Origin: Sinohyriopsis cumingii
Lineage: Eukaryota; Mollusca; Bivalvia; Unionida; Unionidae
NCBI GenBank assembly: GCA_028554795.2
Contig: JAPYKE020000538.1
Span: 113,415-177,414 of the forward strand
DNA: 64,000 nt
Direction: 5' to 3'
Position numbers and translations under genes: made by a program. Under the pieces are notes generated by a model. The model was not told where the DNA came from. It worked only from the letters and a program-made list of their open reading frames with translations, and ran no database searches. Position 1 is the stretch's first letter. Each line of letters begins with the position of its first letter. This document shows, one piece after another, positions 48,277 through 59,113 of this stretch.

Positions 48277-48424
48277 CAGGGCCGGCCCTAGGGCAAGGCG
48301 AACGAGGCTGCCAGCTTGGGCCCCTCGCTTTCAGAAATTCAACTCAGCAATGCGGTTTGTTTGCTTGGGGCCCCGAGCTCATCGCTTGCTGCCTTGGGCT
48401 CCGCACATCCAAGGGCTGGCCCTG
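48277..48424. mobile_element. Short hAT-type MITE with perfect target duplication
   Basis: 148 bp, ends CAGGGCCGGCCCTAGG and GGGCTGGCCCTG, flanked by the perfect 8-bp duplication TGTACGAT (48,269-48,276 and 48,425-48,432). GC-rich, unlike its surroundings. Confidence 0.95.
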
Positions 48425-48527
48425 TGTACGATGACGTTCAAAATGGTAATTCATTTGGAATGCAGACTGCTTAACATTAGGCTGCTGCATTTTATATTTC
48501 GTAAGTTTTAAAGCCCCCTACTCAATC

Positions 48528-48722
48528 CTTCTCGGGCACTGATCACTGTTATCTCACCTCTATCAGCGTGGGTTCAAGTCTCGGGCCTGGCCAATGTGGG
48601 CATGTGAGAAAGCTGCCATTACCTTCCAGTGGTTTTTACCCCGTTTTCCGGCTTCTTCCTCCACCAGTTATATTGGCTGCCATATATATCATATCTTGCC
48701 GAGAAATGGCGTTGCCGTGTAT
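48528..48722 (+). mobile_element. SINE family A, old copy
   Basis: Plus-strand sense: ATCTCACCTCTATCAGCGTG then GGTTCAAGTCTCGGGCC (B box), GGCCAATGTGGGCATGTGAG, and the body through GAGAAATGGCGTTGCCGTG. It is more diverged than the copies at 2,884 and 46,230, and its A-box end is missing. Confidence 0.85.
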
Positions 48723-48729
48723 GATCCAG

Positions 48730-49126
48730 TCATTGAACATACATATAATATGTTGCACCATAAAAAACATTGTTTTTTATATAGATCAGATAGACAAAAT
48801 GTATTAAGCAAAATGCAGCTAGAACGTGCATTCTTTTCATACACGAAACGTAGCCATTTTGCTGGATATCATATGTAAAAAAAAATGAATGTTGGAAGTT
48901 GTTTCTTTTAATAGGAGCATTTATGCTGCAACTATGAGCTGAATTAGGTTTTTATTTATTTGTTACTTAAATTGTTATTTTTTACAATGTCTATTCACGT
49001 TTCAATGTCAAGGTCACCGTTCCTGAAATCAGAGTTGTTGCCCATGAGTTTAATGTTCAGATAACTTAGTTCTGCTAGCAGATTTCGACTCAGCCTGGTA
49101 CATGTATTTCCCTTAGCCTTAGAACG

Positions 49127-49170
<44 letters not shown>

Positions 49171-49370
49171 GCATTTTAATAGTGAAGACAAATATGGACC
49201 CTGAAAATAAGTTATTAATACTAGCCAATGTCTTGATATGCATATTGGTTATATTCAGAGTTGCGTTATTATTATTATTATTATTATTATTTGCTTTAAA
49301 CAAAAATTGAATCACTTAAAAATATCTGGGATAGGTTGGTGATTGTTACTGTGAGGACGAGGTTGGGTGT
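48730..49370. other. Unannotated stretch with CT and ATT microsatellites
   Basis: (CT)n at 49,130-49,168 and (ATT)n at about 49,266-49,291. No gene. Confidence 0.55.
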
Positions 49371-49378
49371 GTGAGTAC

Positions 49379-49505
49379 ACAGGGACTCGTATCGTTGCTT
49401 ACAAATGACCTGTCATACAAGTACTATAGCCTATAATAACTATTATTAGTTATTATATAGTACATGTATGACAGGTCAATTGTAAGCTACGATACCAGCC
49501 CCTGT
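49379..49505. mobile_element. Palindromic hAT-like MITE, copy 2
   Basis: Same arms as 23,265-23,349 (CTCGTATCGTTGCTTACAAA, GACCTGTCATACAAGTAC and mirror), with an extra AT-rich insertion in the loop that is itself palindromic. 8-bp flanking duplication GTGAGTAC / GTGAGTAG (7 of 8). Confidence 0.87.
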
Positions 49506-49513
49506 GTGAGTAG

Positions 49514-50173
49514 GGGAAGAAGATGCCGTTAGGCCTACGGATCCTTCAATAAACATTAACCAAAAAAATGACAAATAACATTATGACTACATAGATTATC
49601 TGTGTAATACACAATATAAATGGAAATGTAATAACATGTAGATTATCTTAAATACTTATGATAATTATTAATATTGGTTTAAAATATATAATTTGAGTCT
49701 GCAATAGCAGCACAAATCGTAATAAGACAAGGGCTCACCCACATAGGGGATTGAGAGTTAGGGAGACAGTTGGTTGTCTTAAAAGAAATATTATGTTTGT
49801 TGCATCATGTAAGTATTTCTTTGGACGAATACTTTGATAAGTACCGGCATTTTTCAACTGTTGTGTGAATCGTCTGACTATTTGGCCTAGTTTAATGTAA
49901 AATGGAACATGATCGAATAGATATGACTCCATTTTAATAAAATGGGTATGACATGCTGTAATGTTAAGTTTCATATCCGCCACGTTGTGTTATCTATGTC
50001 CCAACGAATTAAATGAAATAACGCTGTGGATGAATATGCAAAGAGATAAATCTATTGACAAAGCCATGACAAACGTGTACGGCTGGGACTTGTGCAAAAG
50101 TTGGCCAATCAAACAGCATGTTTCAGGAAGCATTTTCTGAACATATTTTCAAGTCTCTCTCTGTGTCTTTCTC

Positions 50174-50224
<51 letters not shown>

Positions 50225-50979
50225 ATTCGAAAGTTGGATTGATGCGGAAAACATGGCACTTCATTTGCCTCTTCCCGACAGAGTTTAGTAATTATTTTCT
50301 CTAGTCAGTACATAAAATGGGGATAAGAAAGAAAATGTTTTATTTTACTGGCATTCGCATTATATTGTTATTATTCTTGCAACAGAATGCAATTTACCTA
50401 GAGACGATTCTTTTTCTAATTTGGTTCGTGTTTAAAACTGCGGCGGGTCATTTTGCTTGCGATTGTCACGTTTTTCTTCTTCTTTGTTTTTTTAAAATTA
50501 AAAACATGTAATACTTTTATGGAAAAAGAATTCGATTGGATACCAAGAATCCTACTAAATCAGCTCCATCTATCTTATCATCAGTTCACAATATTTGTCA
50601 CAAAATCACTTACCTCTAGGTGCAATAAACCAGATACGTTCAGTATAATTATGTAATATTAATTTCATCTTGAAAGTCTAAAGACCAATTAACTAAAATA
50701 ATTAATTTTAATGTACCCTAATTCTTATTTGTCTGTGTAGCATAACATACTTATTTTGTTTGAAAAACATCGGATTGGAAGGCATTGGTTATTTCAAAGA
50801 AATAAAATGCAAATTAAATAATTTAGAATATACATCATACGTTTGAATCAAATATGAAATTGTGTTGCAAATTCATAAAGAACTGTTCAGATACACATAA
50901 TATACGTATAAAAGTGTCTGTTGTGTTTGGGGGAGGGGGCATGGAAGTATCAATGTACATCATACTCTTGGGCCCCATG
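49514..50979. other. Unannotated stretch
   Basis: AT-rich, with a TCTG/CT tract at 50,153-50,221. No supported gene. Confidence 0.5.
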
Positions 50980-51440
50980 TGGACATAGAACACAATTAAT
51001 TTTACTATAAGTTCTCTGCATTTGTTTCTCAGTACTGACCTTTCCACTGTGTGACAATCAATATAAATCATATGTTAATCTAAAATACCTTCAAAGATGA
51101 CTGCACGGTGAAGTTCTCGTCAAAGGTTGACCTGCTCTTTTTTGAGATGCTGGACTGTCAACATAGCAGCATATAAACAGAACACAGATTTCACTTCCGG
51201 ATCATCACCAAGGCCTTATTACTCACTGTGCACTGTCGCCGAAATACACACAGACAACAACACTCTGAGCTCATATTATCAAGAATAAACAGTTACCTTT
51301 AAATCCCTACCAAAATTGCATAAATAAAACTCTTCTATCACCACCAAAATGAGAGAGGAAAAAATGTTCTAAAAATAGACTAGAACTACATTCGTGGGTA
51401 CTGAACTGGAAGTATTAATTGTGACCCAATTCCATGTGCA
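50980..51440 (-). repeat. Inverted duplication, right arm
   Basis: Reverse complement is homologous to 42,838-43,290, with scattered substitutions and indels. The two arms are about 7.7 kb apart and enclose the distal ALDH exon. Confidence 0.75.
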
Positions 51441-52418
51441 TCAATGCTTGGTTGATAACTGCGTCCCTTCCGGATTCGTATAACTTGTCCAGTTCTATGA
51501 CAAAGGTAATTTAGTCAATTCAAACTGAGCAGGCTGCTTCAGGTTTTGTTATTATTAAAATGTCAAATAGTTTGATCAGATCTAAACATGCTTTTCAATC
51601 AGTATTGTAACAAATCTTATGTTACGTGTTTAGGCTTTAATCAACAGTAACAAAAGAAAGAGTGAAAACAACAAGCTTTGAAAAATTTAGCAAATAATTT
51701 ATTTCCCTGGAAAAGCACTGTAAAAATGAAAAAAAAGAACTTGCTGTTTAAAGAATCAAATCCGAAAATAATCCAAGAATAATCCACGAATTAAATTTTA
51801 GAAGTCCTAGTAATGAAATGTTTTAATGAATTCAAGTTCTAGTCCCGACGAAAAATGCAAAATGGAAGGCGATGACGTATACTAAAGTCAGTGTGGTGTT
51901 CAAAAGTCTACAGTTCTTTGCTGATTCACAAACAATAATATTCCGGCTTTAGAATTTCCGAATAAAATTTAAATAAATGTCTTTGTCCAAGAATTATGTA
52001 TGAACACTCAACTATTTCCCGGAAAAAAATAATCTTATAGAATCCAAATGCTCTGAATAAAAATTAAAATACAACTCCAAACTGGTCACAAACACTTCCA
52101 GTGTAAAAAACCAACTAATTAATTTCTCTATAGACATCGGTATAAAACCTGAATACTGCGCAATTTTGGAAAACCCAGAATTGCAAAATAGAGTCTGTTT
52201 ACAAATAAAATCACGTACTCGCAGTATGACCTTGATAAAAACCAATCATTTTACTCCGAGAATAAAATAAAAATCAAAAGTTGTTTACTTCTCTCGGTGA
52301 TTTCTGAATCAAGGTGGGCAACTAAGTCAAAAATAGAAACAGTGTTTCTATTATTAGGTATTTATGGTGCTTATTTAATTTCTTAGAAACAATAGCACAC
52401 TAGATGATCAATGCTATT
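51441..52418. other. Unannotated stretch
   Basis: AT-rich, no recognisable gene or repeat. It may include the decayed remainder of the gypsy element to its right. Confidence 0.45.
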
Positions 52419-53190
52419 TTAGTCTTCTTGAATCAAAACTGCTCCAACCCCAACAACACGTGCATCAACAGACAGTTTAAATGATTGGCTGAAATTTGGA
52501 GCTGTAAGAACTGGCGCGCTTTTATGTATGGCTTTTAACTTATCAAAAGACTCCTGACATGTTTCAGTCCAATGGAACTTGTTTTTCTTACTCAATAAAT
52601 TCGTCAATGGTTCAGCAATAATAGAAAAATTGGAACAATATTTCCGATAGTATCCGGCCATACCTAAAAATCGCATCAGTTGCTTTTTATTATCAGGCAC
52701 AGGGAATTCAGAGATAGCCTTGACCTTAGCATCTATTGGTTTAACTTGTCCATGTCGCACGTTGTGTCCTATAAAAATTACACTAGCACGACAGAACTCA
52801 CTTTTGGATAAATTGTCAAACTTGCATCTGTGAGTCTGTCAAATAATTTCCGAATTGTTGCTAAATGTTATTTCCATGTGTCGTTTTACATCATCGATGT
52901 AAGCACCACAATTGTCTAGACCAAATGTAATCATATCCACGAGACATTGAAAAGTACTTGGCAAACCTTTCATCCCAAACGGCATTACTTTATATTGGTA
53001 AAGTCCATCTGGAGTCACGAATGCCGAAATTTCCTTTCCCCTTTCCGTTAGTGGAATTTGCCAAAATCCTTTCAGAAGGTCAAATTTCGTGACATACTTG
53101 GCATTTCCGATCTTTTCAATATAGTCATCGATTCTTGGTAATGGAAATGAATCTGTCACACTATTCGTCTTCCCTTAATCAGTGCACATA
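52419..53190 (-). pseudogene. Fragment of a second Ty3/gypsy pol (RT to start of RNase H)
   Basis: Minus strand. 53,159 to about 52,840 reads DSFPLPRIDDYIEKIGNAKY, FDLLKGFWQIPL, VMPFGMKGLPSTFQCLVD and the active-site AYIDDV. After a frame break near 52,760-52,840, FLGMAGYYRKYCSNFSIIAE (thumb) and KLSVDARVVGVGAVL (start of RNase H) follow to 52,419, where it stops. The active site (YIDD) and sequence differ from the element at 24.8-31.7 kb (FMDD), so it is another lineage. There are no LTRs nearby. It abuts the left edge of the capsid-gene cluster. Confidence 0.92.
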
Positions 53191-53287
53191 AAGAAAGTTT
53201 TATATGGGGTCTAAAAAATCATTCTCGAGCAAATATTGATTTTTTTCAAGTATTCCTGTTTGAGAGGGTTCATCCTGTATGGGTGTA

Positions 53288-53501
53288 GCAGCAGAGAGGG
53301 TGAACAGCCTCTAATTGACTTATCTGTCAAATCGCAAAATAAGCCTTCCTCTGAAAATCGCAAAAATTCTAACTGACTCACTCTCGAATCTCAAGAATAA
53401 GTCTTCCTGAAAATCGCAAAAGAAAAATCGTGGCAGTGACTGTGTGGGGCGAGACAACACCCTCATTGCCGCTGTTAATTAAAATAAAAATATAACAAAT
53501 A
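53288..53501 (+). promoter_or_regulatory. Conserved leader with inverted arms, copy 1
   Basis: Starts GCAGCAGAGAGGGTGAACAG and ends near CACCCTCATTGCCGCTG (53,458-53,474), an imperfect inverted partner. Inside is a direct repeat of AATAAG(C/T)CTTCCT...GAAAATCGCAAAA. The region sits directly before the first gene of the unit and has an equivalent at 62,165-62,424, so it is probably the left boundary, a promoter or a replication site. Confidence 0.55.
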
Positions 53502-54504
53502 ATGCCACCAGCGCAGGAATCTTACACAGCTAGAATAGCTCGAGAACGACTAGAAGCGATTAAGAAATATCTTCCGTTGAGAGATGCTGTTAAACAAAAA
53601 CTACAAGCGCGTCAATAATACCAAACTGAATATTCAGAAGGTACAGAACAATTATTTAAGCCTATCACAAAGTATACTGCAAAAATAGTAACGGCTACTG
53701 AAAAAAACAGCAGAAAGAACTAAAAAAAAAAAGATTTTACGAGATCTTCCAGCTGATAAAGCTGCAGCTCAACTTCCACCTCAACCTCCACCTCAACCAC
53801 CTCCTCAACTTGAAGAACCAAAAAAAGGTAATGAGAATTGGTTTCACGGAGAAATTTACTGAAGGCGGTATAGAAACAATAAAAAATTTCAACTAGTGAA
53901 ACCTGATGATATAATCAAACCTGGTGCGTTTGCTGCTGCAAGTTATTATTAGAACACGTTAAAGGTGTAAGTCGCACCACATGGATGGATTGGGTGTATA
54001 AAATAAACCAGAATGTTAATCAGATAGACAAACAGGTCGTGTATTATAAAACGTATATAACAGGAGTAGACCGATATGATGAAATGCAACGAAAGGAATG
54101 GTGCCGGAAACAAGAACAACAACGACAACAAAAGCAACAACGACAAAAAGAAAACAAGGACGAAAAACTCCACATCAAGAGCCTTCCTATCAACTTCCTC
54201 CACCTCTGCAACAAGAAGAAGAAATGTACTATCCAGCTGAAGAAGAAGGAGAATTTCACGATGCACCTACAGGAAATGGTTTTATTACTCGAGGAAGTGG
54301 TCTTACTCCATGTCCTAACAATACTCTCGATGACGTGCAACGACTAGAATTCTTATAAAAGGGAAACGAGCCGGTAACAATTCAGTAGAATATTTTAATG
54401 AAGCAGCTGATATTTGTCGACGATTATTTCAAGGCGGTATCATGGATATTAATGTTTATCGATCTCTCATTGATGAAATCGCGGACGGCTACTACAGCGA
54501 TTAA
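53502..54504 (+). pseudogene. First structural gene of unit, copy 1 (broken)
   Basis: ATG at 53,502. The first 39 residues include SYTARIARERLEAIKKYLPL and are strongly helical. A TAA at about 53,616 and further frame breaks follow. Later pieces: QLFKPITKY, a Pro/Gln-rich linker, ENWFHGEIYxRRY-like text near 53,840, a very Gln/Lys-rich coil (54,100-54,160), GNGFITRGSGLTPCPNN, and a final RAGNNSVEYFNEAADICRRL...YRSLIDEIADGYYSD to TAA 54,502. Head and tail both align with the gene at 62,425-63,802. Copy 1 is about 375 bp shorter, mostly in the middle. Function unknown; position and helical/charged make-up suggest an internal virion protein. Confidence 0.6.
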
Positions 54505-54524
54505 ACGAATAACTAACAAATAAG

Positions 54525-54995
54525 ATGATCATACATGACTCTCACCGCAGACCCAAGATGGTCAGAGTAGTAAACTCACGATTACCTGTTTATAGCGCGT
54601 ATTACGGGGATGGACTTGTCGATGTTGTTCAATGATTATTTGCAAGGATGGCTCCCAAAGCAGCACAAATCGCGAAACAATTATCAATGAAAGTTATCGA
54701 CGTTATTCGTGAAAAAGCTCCTGGTGCAATCAGCAACGTTGGTAAGGCGTTTTCGGCAATCAAAGACAGAATAGCACGATTAATACGTAAACGTCAAGGA
54801 GGTTCACCGCAAGTGGTTCAAGCACAACCACCAGTAAACTTACCCAGCACTGAAATTATGCCCGCAAATGTCAGTAAAGTAATAAATCAAGCCGCAAATC
54901 AAAAACTAGCAGAGTTGGCTGGTGTACCTTCCGCCAAAGAAATAGAAAAAAAATATAACTGCAAGTTTGATAGCGGGAAGTGGTCTTCGTGTTAG
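54525..54995 (+). pseudogene. Second structural gene of unit, copy 1 (one in-frame TGA)
   Basis: One continuous frame from ATG 54,525 to TAG 54,993, interrupted only by TGA at 54,633. The N-terminus MVRVVNSRLPVYSAYYGDGL is conserved in copy 2 (63,823 onward, VRVVNSRLPNYKATYGDEIG). The middle is an amphipathic, Ala/Lys/Arg-rich helical region (QIAKQLSMKVIDVIREKAPG, then KDRIARLIRKRQGG). The C-terminus is polar with a Cys at the end. The profile resembles membrane-active minor capsid proteins of adenovirus-like viruses, but that is an inference from composition and position. Confidence 0.6.
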
Positions 54996-55016
54996 ACGAT
55001 AACAACTATAATAAAA

Positions 55017-56389
55017 ATGTTCAAGCGCATATCCGACACAGCATTTAACAAGGACGCACCAGTTCCCAAAGACGAGTCTGTACATGATTATCAGTATTAT
55101 TCTTATGATGCACGCACACCAAACGCAAGGGGAAGAATTGAATTACAAGTTCAGGATACAAGTAGATATTTCCTATCTTTTGTAGCATTTATCGAAGTTG
55201 AAGGCATACTCACAAAAGCAGATGATACAGCATACGGAGATAACGATCAAGTTGGTTTTGTTAACAATGGCATAATGGCATTATTTAACAGAGCCACATA
55301 CTCGACTGATGGAAAGGATATTGAATCATGTCTTGAAAATGTCGATGTTGCCACGACGATACTTGGTCTTGCAAGATACTCCGACGACTATACGAAATCG
55401 TCCGGTCCAACAATAATGTTTGCAAAAGACACAGCTGACTTCCCTAATGGTAATCAATATACTATAAAACGACCAAACAAGCACAGTGCCCCCGCCGATG
55501 ATGCAGATGTAGGGCCTGTGGTCATAAGTGTTAATTCAGAATTCAACTTGGTTTTGCTGCACGTCGAGCAATGTTAAAAGCCGATGAGTTTTCATGCGCA
55601 ATTCCACTGACTGATATTTTTGGATTTTGCAGAGATGTTAGAAAGGTTATATTCGGCGCTAAACACACAGTAGTACTTGTTAGAAAGTCCACTGACAACG
55701 ATGCGATATGGCATCCTGCTGAAGTTGATGATGGTAAAGTAACACTAGCAAATATGTCACTGTGGATGCCAGCAATGACTTCATCGCTTGCTGAAGAACA
55801 GTGATTACTTTCTTTCATGAACACAGGTGGTAAATCGATGTTATCATGGTTTACAATTACCACAGATAGTGACCCCGTTAACGCCGCTGGGATGTTTACA
55901 TGGCAAATATCATCACAGCAGGGAGTGACGGCACCTCGACATATATTTATCGCGCTTCAGGCAAATGCAAGAGTAGACAAGCAATGAGGAAATCCAATGG
56001 TATTTGACGCACTTGGAGTTTCTGAAGTTGCTTTAAGGATAACCCGACATCAAGAACCATCTGAAGAAATACTGCTGAATTTTGAGCAGAATCATGTTGC
56101 ACGTGCATATCATCGATTAATGTCGTATATGGGACGTGTTCAAAACATCTATACTGGTTTACAGATATCTTAGCACGATTTTACAACACTGTATCTGATT
56201 TATTACTTTTCGCTTGAACATCTTGATTTATTCAGGCAATCTGTCGTTGATATACACTTCCGAGCTCGTATACGAGCTATTGGTGCTGGTGCTAGAGCAA
56301 TCGCGGATATATTCAGTGACAAAGAAATGTTGCTTGAAGGCGCTGGTGGCAGAATGAAAATCGTTGACACACGAGTTGAAAATGTGTGA
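55017..56389 (+). pseudogene. Probable double-jelly-roll major capsid protein, broken
   Basis: About 457 codons, the size expected for a compact double-jelly-roll capsid protein. ATG at 55,017 follows an AACTATAATAAAA leader. The first frame (55,017-55,577) is rich in beta-type segments (GRIELQVQDTSRYFLSFVAF). One frameshift near 55,555 moves into the frame with IPLTDIFGFCRDVRKVIFGA, SLWMPAMTSSLAEEQ, then TITTDSDPVNAAGMFTWQIS and FSLEHLDLFRQSVVDIHFRA, ending at TGA 56,387. In-frame stops: TGA 55,802, TGA 55,985, TAG 56,171. I recognise the FGFCRDVxKVIFGAKH-type block from capsid-like proteins encoded beside adenain-like proteases in invertebrate virus-like loci. A structure prediction would be decisive. 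Confidence 0.65.
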
Positions 56390-56413
56390 TTTAAAAATAC
56401 AGTATAATCATAA

Positions 56414-56824
56414 ATGTCTTACCATCATGTTAGTGTCAGTCTGACTCCTGGCCAGATTAAAAAACTACAATCCGCGTCAGTAAAAAAACAGGAACCACAA
56501 TAACGCTAAAACAGTCAGATTCCAGGCGGTCAAAATAATCTATCGTTGACAACGCGTCAACTTAAACATCTCGATAAAGCCAAACTATCCAGAACTGGAA
56601 TACGACTTGAACTTTCCGCTGGAGCCATCAGCGACGCAGTTAAGACCAGTTGTATATTTCCACTCCTCGCGGCAATACCAGAACTGATAGCTGCTGCAGC
56701 TCCAGCTGTTCAAAAAGAGGCCGCGTTAGGTGCTGTTGGAACAGCTGCTGGAATGACATTAAAAAAAAACAACGGGACAGGGCTTAATACTTCCAGAAAC
56801 TTATCCTCGAGGAAAAGTGTCTGA
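56414..56824 (+). pseudogene. Small minor-capsid-like protein with hydrophobic segment, broken
   Basis: ATG at 56,414 reads SYHHVSVSLTPGQIKKLQSA. A frame break at about 56,480-56,540 follows an A-run. Then TTRQLKHLDKAKLSRTGIRL, ELSAGAISDAVK, a hydrophobic stretch FPLLAAIPELIAAAAPAV and a Gly/Ala-rich, basic tail to TGA 56,822. The plan (LTxxQ helices, Ala-rich membrane-like segment, basic end) is that of small internal proteins in adenovirus/Polinton-like viruses. It directly precedes the protease gene. Confidence 0.55.
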
Positions 56825-56867
56825 GACTTCCAGGAATACTTCGTTGAAAACCAGCGGTTTTGCATCT

Positions 56868-57303
56868 ATGTCAAATTTTGGTTTACTTGATGCTGCTAAG
56901 CAGCTAAAAGTAAAAAACTCCACAGGTGTTTTTATGCGCGATCAGTTACCGCAACGACTAAACAGTACCGAGACGGGTATTATTAATCTCGATAACAGCA
57001 CTGGACATGGAACACACTGGGTAGCATACGCAATTGATCCTCGTGGAATCATTTATTTTGACTCATACGGTTAGCTCCACCGCAGGAATTTATCAACTAT
57101 ATCACACCGCTTCACGTAAACCCTGGTACTCAACACTACCAACACAACAATTAACCGATCCACCAATATGCGGTCGTGAAGCAATTGCTGTACACTTTGC
57201 TATATCAGCGACGCCATCATTACCACGTCACAAAGTTGCGTATAATTATACAAGTGCGTCGTTTATGAATAATGGTAGATATTTACAGAAGATTCCTCGG
57301 TGA
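56868..57303 (+). pseudogene. Adenain-type cysteine protease (C5/Ulp1-like), one frameshift
   Basis: Such proteases mature capsid precursors. ATG at 56,868 (SNFGLLDAAKQLKVKN). The His motif is GHGTHWVAYA, the acidic residue is in IIYFDSYG, and then there is a single-base frame break at about 57,072. In the following frame Gln-X6-Cys is seen as QLTDPPICG (about 57,150-57,176), with the same Gln-to-Cys spacing as in adenovirus protease. So His, Asp, Gln and Cys are all present in order. About 145 codons, shorter than the roughly 200 of mastadenovirus adenain. The C-terminal end overlaps the next gene by about 32 bases. Confidence 0.82.
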
Positions 57304-57949
57304 TATTACCGCGAGTAAAAAAGAATTCGACGAAATAGATCTGTCAAAATACATGACAAAGGATGAACTCGCTGATATTATGAACGTGGCTGGAGTTGAC
57401 CAAGATGAAGTTGTTGTTTTTCAGGATAAATACGGCGTTTTAAAAACGAGTAATAACAAATGGAGTGATATAGTTCGCAGAGTTCTCGGTGTTACCACGG
57501 ATAACATTCCTGTCTTTACCAGCGACGGAAAAATCAAAGACTCAAGTATATCCATATCGAAAATCAGAAATGAAATTGTACGAAGCGTTGCTAATCGTTT
57601 GAAGAATACCGACGAAACAATGACAGGTGAACTCAGCATGAACGGAAATAAAATAGTCGTGCTAAGAGATCCAACATCCGACGAAGATGCCGCAAGAAAA
57701 AATATGTAGACGTTAACTACAGCATCGTTGATGGTAAATTATCCACGTTGCGGGCCGAGTATGATGTTCACGTAATTACGTTTACAAATCTCCGTAGAAA
57801 CTTTAAAAAACTTAATGAAATCGCAGATGATTTCTTTGGCACCCCGTTGACCGCTGACGTGAAGTTCTCTGATGTCAAGACGAGCATTGAAACGATAAAA
57901 AAAGATACTAGAAGATGTCGTAAGTGGAATTCCTGATATCGTTAACTAA
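57272..57949 (+). pseudogene. Fibre-like protein with phage-tail-fibre-type motif, broken
   Basis: ATG at 57,272 (VDIYRRFLGDITASKKEFDE). 145 residues are open, ending in TGELSMNGNKIVVLRDPTSD EDAARK, which is the repeat motif widely seen in trimeric tail fibres and receptor-binding proteins (G-x-L-x-M-x-G-N-x-I...L...P...D-A). A frame break at about 57,705 follows, then a coiled-coil-like segment FTNLRRNFKKLNEIADDFFG and a short end to TAA 57,947. Likely a virion surface or receptor-binding trimer. The N-terminal part is helical and the motif marks a beta-type shaft. The role is inferred. Confidence 0.55.
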
Positions 57950-58291
57950 ATGAATCTGTTTAAAATTCCCCACAAACAAATTGCCAATATAGTATACACA
58001 GTGTCATCGGGATTATCAACATGGTCACAGCAAAATAATACGATCAAACATACCGCGGAAGTCACTGGTGTATAAAGGTTGTCTGTGCTCAGCGCTGCAA
58101 AATTTATTATATACATTACATATCAGTGGCATCATTCAACCGATAAGTTTTCCGGAATTGTGTCTATTGTGTTAAATAGCGGAGATGAAGAAACATTTAT
58201 ACTGGAAGCACCTGATAAGAAATTAACCGCAACATCTTGCTGGTGGTGTCTGGAATTTGTTGCTGAAACGCCTCAATTGGTTACCGTGTAA
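57950..58291 (+). pseudogene. Unrecognised virion-like protein, one in-frame TAA
   Basis: ATG 57,950 overlaps the stop of the previous gene by one base (TAAATG). The frame runs through NLFKIPHKQIANIVYTVSSG, a TAA at 58,073, and on through FIIYITYQWHHSTDKFSGIV and KLTATSCWWCLEFVAETPQL to TAA 58,289. About 113 codons, beta-rich in look, with a CWWC motif near the end. No known domain seen. The tight coupling to neighbours supports a real gene. Confidence 0.5.
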
Positions 58292-58297
58292 AATATA

Positions 58298-58745
58298 ATG
58301 GACGTTCAAACATTTAGATATGATCAAGTACGTGAATGTCAAACAGCACTAAAAACCATCGTTGACAAGTATACAACGAAAGCAAAAAAATACCGAAGAC
58401 GCGTCATTCATGTTATTGTATACTCTGTATCCACACTCGTTCCGTCCACCGGGTTAGTGTTATCAGCGCTTACACCCATTAACGGTAGCAGTAGCAACGA
58501 TATATGTTTCATCATCGGCTACCATCGCTACATTGTTGTCGTTGATATCATCATGCCTTGACGATAGGACGATATCAGATTCTGAATTTGATATAATGGT
58601 TAAGACATACAATGAAGTAATTGATTTAGAAAACCGCCATTTGAAAAATGGAAATTTAAATAATGATAGAACTAATTCAGCAGATAGTCTCAAATACAAG
58701 TCCGCTGAAAACCACGATGATGTCAGTAAGCTCAGCCAACCTTGA
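58298..58745 (+). pseudogene. Small membrane/coiled-coil protein, broken
   Basis: ATG at 58,298 (DVQTFRYDQVRECQTALKTI), then basic KAKKYRRR, then a hydrophobic, probably membrane-spanning stretch VIHVIVYSVSTLVPSTGLVL. A frame break at about 58,470-58,530 follows, and then a polar coil LDDRTISDSEFDIMVKTYNE to TGA 58,743. It overlaps the next gene start by about 29 bases. Function unknown. Confidence 0.5.
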
Positions 58746-59058
58746 ATTAAGTACTAATTTTCCAACTGCGATTCCAGTAAAAGAAATCGTCCTTGCGCAG
58801 TTGCGAGTATACTACAGTTGGCCAAATATCAGGTCAAGATCATTCGGCGGTCTACAATCGAATAATTTGTTGATATTTGCAAATAATAAAAAAAAAAGTG
58901 GTACACCCGACTGGGTAGTTGTTGGAATACCCACGGGAAGCTATCAAATCGAACAAATCAATGATGAATTTCAGCGTAGAATAAAAAATATCACCGGGAA
59001 AGAATCCAAGATAGCCATAACAGTACACGAACCACACTGTCCGCCACGATATAAATAA
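58717..59058 (+). CDS. Single-jelly-roll/penton-like minor capsid candidate
   Basis: ATG ATG at 58,717-58,722. 113 residues: NLELSTNFPTAIPVKEIVLA near the start, YYSWPNI, then VVGIPTGSYQIEQINDEF. The IP-x-G-x-Y-x-I-x-x-I-N pattern with strand-like flanks is one I associate with minor capsid or penton-like proteins in Polinton-like loci. It may be truncated: the stop at 59,056 leaves about 55 bases before the next ATG, and homologues seem to continue. No internal stops. Confidence 0.5.
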   Translation: MMSVSSANLELSTNFPTAIPVKEIVLAQLRVYYSWPNIRSRSFGGLQSNNLLIFANNKKKSGTPDWVVVGIPTGSYQIEQINDEFQRRIKNITGKESKIAITVHEPHCPPRYK

Positions 59059-59113
59059 TTTGTCCGGATTACGCCGTTGATATCTATCAGTCATCGATCA
59101 GATCAGTGCTAGG

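Noticed and set aside
52419-53190. That this RT fragment is part of the LTR element at 24.8-31.7 kb or of the capsid cluster
   Set aside because: Different active-site variant (YIDD against FMDD) and clearly different sequence, and it lies on the strand opposite to the capsid genes; it is a separate gypsy fragment abutting the cluster.
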